Of a DNA stretch of 64,000 nt, positions 61,436 through 64,000 are shown piece by piece (the first letter of the stretch is position 1; every line of letters starts with the position of its first letter). Below the pieces are notes generated by a model. The model made no database searches and was not told where the DNA came from. It was given only the letters and a program-made list of their open reading frames with translations. The DNA is from Cyclobacteriaceae bacterium (GTDB taxonomy: Bacteria > Bacteroidota > Bacteroidia > Cytophagales > Cyclobacteriaceae). The position numbers and the translations under genes are program-made. The stretch spans positions 186,001-250,000 of the forward strand of contig JANQOR010000004.1 in NCBI GenBank assembly GCA_028285685.1, read 5' to 3'.

Positions 61436-62066
61436 CTAAAGTAAATTGGTATTCATACAACTCAAAATGATGAAGACCAAGTGCAGTTCATGGGCTGAAA
61501 CATCCTGCAAAACTGGCCATTTGTTTGGTTGGTGATCAAAAAGCAGGATTCTCATTTTATCAAAACTGGCTCTGGGAAACTACTAGTGTAGTGCATTCAG
61601 TGGCAGGAACTCTATATGGGATATACCTATTTAAAGGAAGATTCCCTTGAAACTTACCGTGTGAAGAAAAGTTCACGCGAGGATACATTGTCAAAAGATA
61701 ATTTTTGTTATGTTTGATTCAGATTTAACCTTCGGTTCGCCACCTACGAACCACAACCTGTATTTATTGGTATTAACGGAAGGATGCGAATGCCCTGAAA
61801 GTTGGCATTTGTGATTTTCTGTGTTACACCTCATCAGTGTGCCTGTCACTAGCCATTGAATGCGGTGTAGAAATTTAATATGATATGAAATTGAAGATTT
61901 CACCAAACTGTCGAAGGCAGTATGGAAGAAATCCAAATCTGACAATGAAACAATTACGAATGAAGAATGATAAGTTAAGCCAACAGGGCTACAATGAACT
62001 TGCAGCTACAACTTGCAACTTAAAATTCTCCAAAACCGAATCTAAAACCTTGAAAACGACAAGAAT
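61436..62066 (+). other. Long intergenic region and probable 5' leader
   Basis: 631 bases between the divergent ggt and tail-fibre-like genes with no convincing gene. The left part (61436-61687) shows nothing definite. The right part, after the promoter, contains a small hairpin (GGTTCG/CGAACC, about 61734-61752) and, toward the end, AT-rich simple sequence of the kind often seen between Bacteroidota genes (about 61950-62060). Two possible short frames here look like chance. Confidence 0.45.
61688..61716 (+). promoter_or_regulatory. Bacteroidota-type promoter for the repeat protein / RHS unit
   Basis: TTG (61688-61690), an 18-base spacer and TATGTTTG (61709-61716) fit the Bacteroidota sigma factor pattern TTG-N(17-21)-TAnnTTTG. 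It is the best promoter match I found in the window. Transcription would begin near 61724, leaving a leader of about 340 bases before the ATG at 62067. Confidence 0.5.
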
Positions 62067-63647
62067 ATGAAAACAATCTACATTACCCTTCTAGTTCTCT
62101 GTTACACTTTTGTATCAAAGGCTCAGTCCTGGACGGCACATTCTAACGGTAACGATCTGTACTTCACAGGTGGTAAAGTTGGTATTGGTACTTCAGCGCC
62201 CGTAGACCACTTGCATATTTACGCGGGACACCTTCGCCTTAGCAATACTTGGAGAATAAAGTGGGGTGGCGGGGATACCTATATAAGGGGAAGCTCTGGT
62301 GCAAATTACCTGAGATTGAAGACTGATGCCGGCGGATCTATAGATTTTCGCACAGGCGGGGAGTATGTGCGAATGAGAATTGATTCATTGGGCTATATAG
62401 GCATAGGTACAACAACCCCTTTGAATCCCCTTCAGGTTTCAGGATCTGGTACAAATGAGGGTGGAGTTTCTGTTGCCTCAGAAGTTGTTGCCCGCTTTAC
62501 CAGCACTTCAAACCACTCAGCCATTTCCGTCGATGCAATAGCCGGACAAGATCCAATTCTCTACCTGGCAGAGGACGGAGAAGCCATGTGGGATGTTAGA
62601 AGTGATCAAAGTGATGCTGATAAATTTCAGGTTAGATGGCAAAATCGCGTTGGAACAAATACCGCCAGGCTGACAATTGATAATTCTGGCAAGATTGGTG
62701 TAGGAACAGTCAGCCCTTCAGCTCGCTTCGATGTTTTTCAGGGTGGGACACTTGGAGGAAAGTTCGCACCATCAAACGCTCTTCTAAGTGTTGGGGACGG
62801 TACCATAGACCTTGTGATGGATGGAAATGAAATCTATAGCAATCATGTTTTGGCATTAGGGTCGTCTTATACGCAGGACATCAGTTTCAGGAATGTGGAT
62901 GCTTCCGGTCATGAACACCTGATGACCATCAAACCAAGTGGCAATGTTGGAATTGGCACCACAGGTCCTTTGAATCCCTTTCAAATTTCAAAGGTTGGCA
63001 CCAACGAAGGTGGTGTATCAAATGCATCAGAAGTCGTTGCACGCTTTACAAGTACGGCAAATCACTCAGCCATTTCCGTTGATGCAATAGCCGGACAAGA
63101 TCCGATCCTCTACCTTGCTGAGGCCGGAGATGCTATGTGGGATGTTAGAAGCGATCAGAGTGATGCTGATAAATTTCAGGTAAGATGGCAAAATCAGGCC
63201 GGTGCAAATACCGCAAGACTCACGATTGATAATACCGGTAAAGTAGGCATTGGGACTACTTCTCCGCAAGAAAAACTGTCCGTGGATGGAACGGTGTTAG
63301 CAGAAGAAGTAAAAATTGTACTGGACGTTAACTTCCCGGACTATGTATTCGAAGATGATTATGACCTAAGATCGCTTGAAGAAATCGAAAAATTCATCAA
63401 ATCCAACAATCATCTGCCCGAGATCCCATCTGCGAGTGAAGTGGAAGAAAAAGGCTTGGAGCTCGGACACATGAATGTATTGTTAGTTAAGAAAATTGAG
63501 GAATTAACGCTCTATACCATTGATCAGGAATCGAAAATCAAAGATCAATCTAGCGAAATCCGGAATCTACGGTCCAACAATGAGCAGCTTCATCAAAAGC
63601 TTGAAGCCTTGCTAGATCGCGTGGAAAAACTTGAAAAGGGACAGTAA
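62067..63647 (+). CDS. Secreted tail-fibre-like repeat protein with C-terminal coiled coil
   Basis: A 526-residue protein with a signal peptide (MKTIYITLLVLCYTFVSKAQ). The body has repeated 'VGIGTxxP' strands (GKVGIGTSAPVDHL, YIGIGTTTPLNPL, KIGVGTVSPSARF, NVGIGTTGPLNPF, KVGIGTTSPQEKL), as in phage tail-fibre and S74-type proteins. A block of about 100 residues is present twice with few differences. A segment 'NNHLPEIPSASEVEEKGLEL' and a heptad helix (about residues 465-526) end the protein, as seen in many Bacteroidota surface proteins before RHS genes. The stop overlaps the next start by one base (TAATG), so the two are co-translated. Confidence 0.8.
   Translation: MKTIYITLLVLCYTFVSKAQSWTAHSNGNDLYFTGGKVGIGTSAPVDHLHIYAGHLRLSNTWRIKWGGGDTYIRGSSGANYLRLKTDAGGSIDFRTGGEYVRMRIDSLGYIGIGTTTPLNPLQVSGSGTNEGGVSVASEVVARFTSTSNHSAISVDAIAGQDPILYLAEDGEAMWDVRSDQSDADKFQVRWQNRVGTNTARLTIDNSGKIGVGTVSPSARFDVFQGGTLGGKFAPSNALLSVGDGTIDLVMDGNEIYSNHVLALGSSYTQDISFRNVDASGHEHLMTIKPSGNVGIGTTGPLNPFQISKVGTNEGGVSNASEVVARFTSTANHSAISVDAIAGQDPILYLAEAGDAMWDVRSDQSDADKFQVRWQNQAGANTARLTIDNTGKVGIGTTSPQEKLSVDGTVLAEEVKIVLDVNFPDYVFEDDYDLRSLEEIEKFIKSNNHLPEIPSASEVEEKGLELGHMNVLLVKKIEELTLYTIDQESKIKDQSSEIRNLRSNNEQLHQKLEALLDRVEKLEKGQ
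62418..62718 (+). repeat. Internal coding repeat, first copy
   Basis: Codes from 'PLNPLQVSGSGTNEGGV' to 'KIGVGTVSPS'. It is matched almost residue for residue by a second copy about 550 bases on, including 'SVDAIAGQDPILYLAE' and 'MWDVRSDQSDADKFQVRWQ'. The nucleotide match is also high, so duplication is recent or kept by gene conversion. Confidence 0.75.
62967..63267 (+). repeat. Internal coding repeat, second copy
   Basis: Codes from 'PLNPFQISKVGTNEGGV' to 'KVGIGTTSPQ', the partner of the copy at 62418-62718. The stretch between the copies (about 62720-62965) is a different module beginning 'ARFDVFQGGTLGGKF'. Confidence 0.75.
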
Positions 63648-64000
63648 TGAGAACGTATCTAGCAACACGCTTACTGCTCTGTTTGACCAGCATAAGTGTC
63701 TTAGGTCAAACCAAAGACGGCTCAGAACTAGCGGAACAGATCACCAACATTGTGCCACCACCACCGGACGCTGCTGCCATTACAAAATACGGTGATATTC
63801 CTGTGGACTATTACAATGGTCTTCCACAGATCGAAATCCCGATATATACGATCAAGTTGAAGCAGGTCTCAGTACCTATTAGCTTGAAGTACCACGCGAG
63901 TGGCATCAAAGTAAATGATGTAGCATCATCCGTTGGTTTAGGCTGGGCACTGAATGCCGGTGGCACTATTGCTCATACGATCGTAGGGAAGCCAAATGCC
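63647..64000 (+). CDS. RHS/YD-repeat-type protein, N-terminal part, runs off the window
   Basis: From the ATG at 63647 the frame stays open to the end (118 codons). It begins with a signal peptide (MRTYLATRLLLCLTSISVLG) and continues 'PPPDAAAITKYGDIPVDYYN', 'GLPQIEIPIYTIKLKQVSVP', 'ISLKYHASGIKVNDVASSVG' and 'LGWALNAGGTIAHTIVG', the conserved N-terminal domain of Bacteroidota RHS-repeat proteins. Such genes usually code thousands of residues with a variable C-terminal toxin or enzyme. It is coupled to the upstream repeat-protein gene by a TAATG overlap. Confidence 0.8.
   Translation, partial: MRTYLATRLLLCLTSISVLGQTKDGSELAEQITNIVPPPPDAAAITKYGDIPVDYYNGLPQIEIPIYTIKLKQVSVPISLKYHASGIKVNDVASSVGLGWALNAGGTIAHTIVGKPNA

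Noticed and set aside
61691-61945. An 84-codon minus-strand frame in the ggt / repeat-protein gap
   Set aside because: No recognisable domain or signal, and it overlaps the proposed promoter and leader on the other strand.
61885-62070. A 61-codon frame overlapping the start of the tail-fibre-like gene
   Set aside because: Its sequence is low-complexity and basic, it overlaps the signal peptide start in another frame, and it lies in AT-rich intergenic filler.
1-64000. tRNA, rRNA, riboswitch or CRISPR array
   Set aside because: I saw no cloverleaf with a CCA-type end, no rRNA core sequence and no evenly spaced direct repeats in the gene-free stretches.

Overview
The window reads as part of the chromosome of a Bacteroidota bacterium, most likely a marine-type member of the Cytophagales/Cytophagia. 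The protein families point there: DUF5916, DUF6090, YpdA, lipoprotein amidohydrolases, a glycine-lipid GlsA/GlsB-type pair, AraC regulators with membrane sensors, and an RHS protein with the Bacteroidota-style N-terminus. Starts with weak Shine-Dalgarno sequences and a few TAnnTTTG -7 promoter elements agree. I see no tRNA, rRNA, CRISPR array, IS transposase or phage genes.

Layout. 0-9.5 kb: the end of a TolC-family efflux protein, a frameshifted rhodanese, a PBP4-type D-Ala-D-Ala carboxypeptidase, a CPA1 Na+/H+ antiporter with a GPP34 (GOLPH3-like) protein, a RCK-gated K+ channel, a two-gene osmoprotectant ABC importer whose ATPase gene lacks a canonical start codon, and a DEDDh exonuclease. 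Several of these concern ion and osmotic balance. 9.7-18.6 kb: replicative helicase DnaB, an MDR oxidoreductase, small accessory proteins, a three-gene module (secreted formylglycine-generating-enzyme-like protein, ECF sigma factor, one-TM protein), an amino-acid permease and a nucleotidyltransferase-like protein. 18.8-27.8 kb: dienelactone hydrolase, lipoproteins, cyclophilin, two acyltransferases of aminolipid synthesis, an amidohydrolase and an S9 peptidase. 28.0-30.7 kb: a 913-residue SIR2-like protein, a candidate NAD+-consuming defence protein. 30.7-38.5 kb: a leftward HTH / serine hydrolase / YpdA / membrane-protein run, then the rightward etfB-etfA-bifunctional nuclease-nucleoside transporter run. 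38.5-39.7 kb: a di-haem cytochrome c peroxidase.

39.7-47.2 kb is the most unusual part. Nine small or accessory genes all lie on the minus strand. Their downstream borders carry imperfect inverted-repeat elements of about 60-250 bp whose ends resemble integron attC sites (AAC...GCTAA at one end, TTAGCGTTTGTT at the other). No integrase gene is visible, so it looks like an integron-type cassette array without its integrase inside the window (a CALIN). Two of the sites carry nested palindromic REP-like modules.

47.4-64 kb: a membrane AraC regulator with a cysteine-rich metal-binding-like N-terminus, a DUF5916 outer-membrane protein, a TolB-like beta-propeller, a second amidohydrolase, a metallo-beta-lactamase-fold protein, an aspartoacylase-like / GCS2-CBS gene pair, a serine hydrolase and gamma-glutamyltransferase. 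At the right edge a promoter with a long leader precedes a secreted tail-fibre-like repeat protein that is translationally coupled to the start of an RHS-type gene running off the window.
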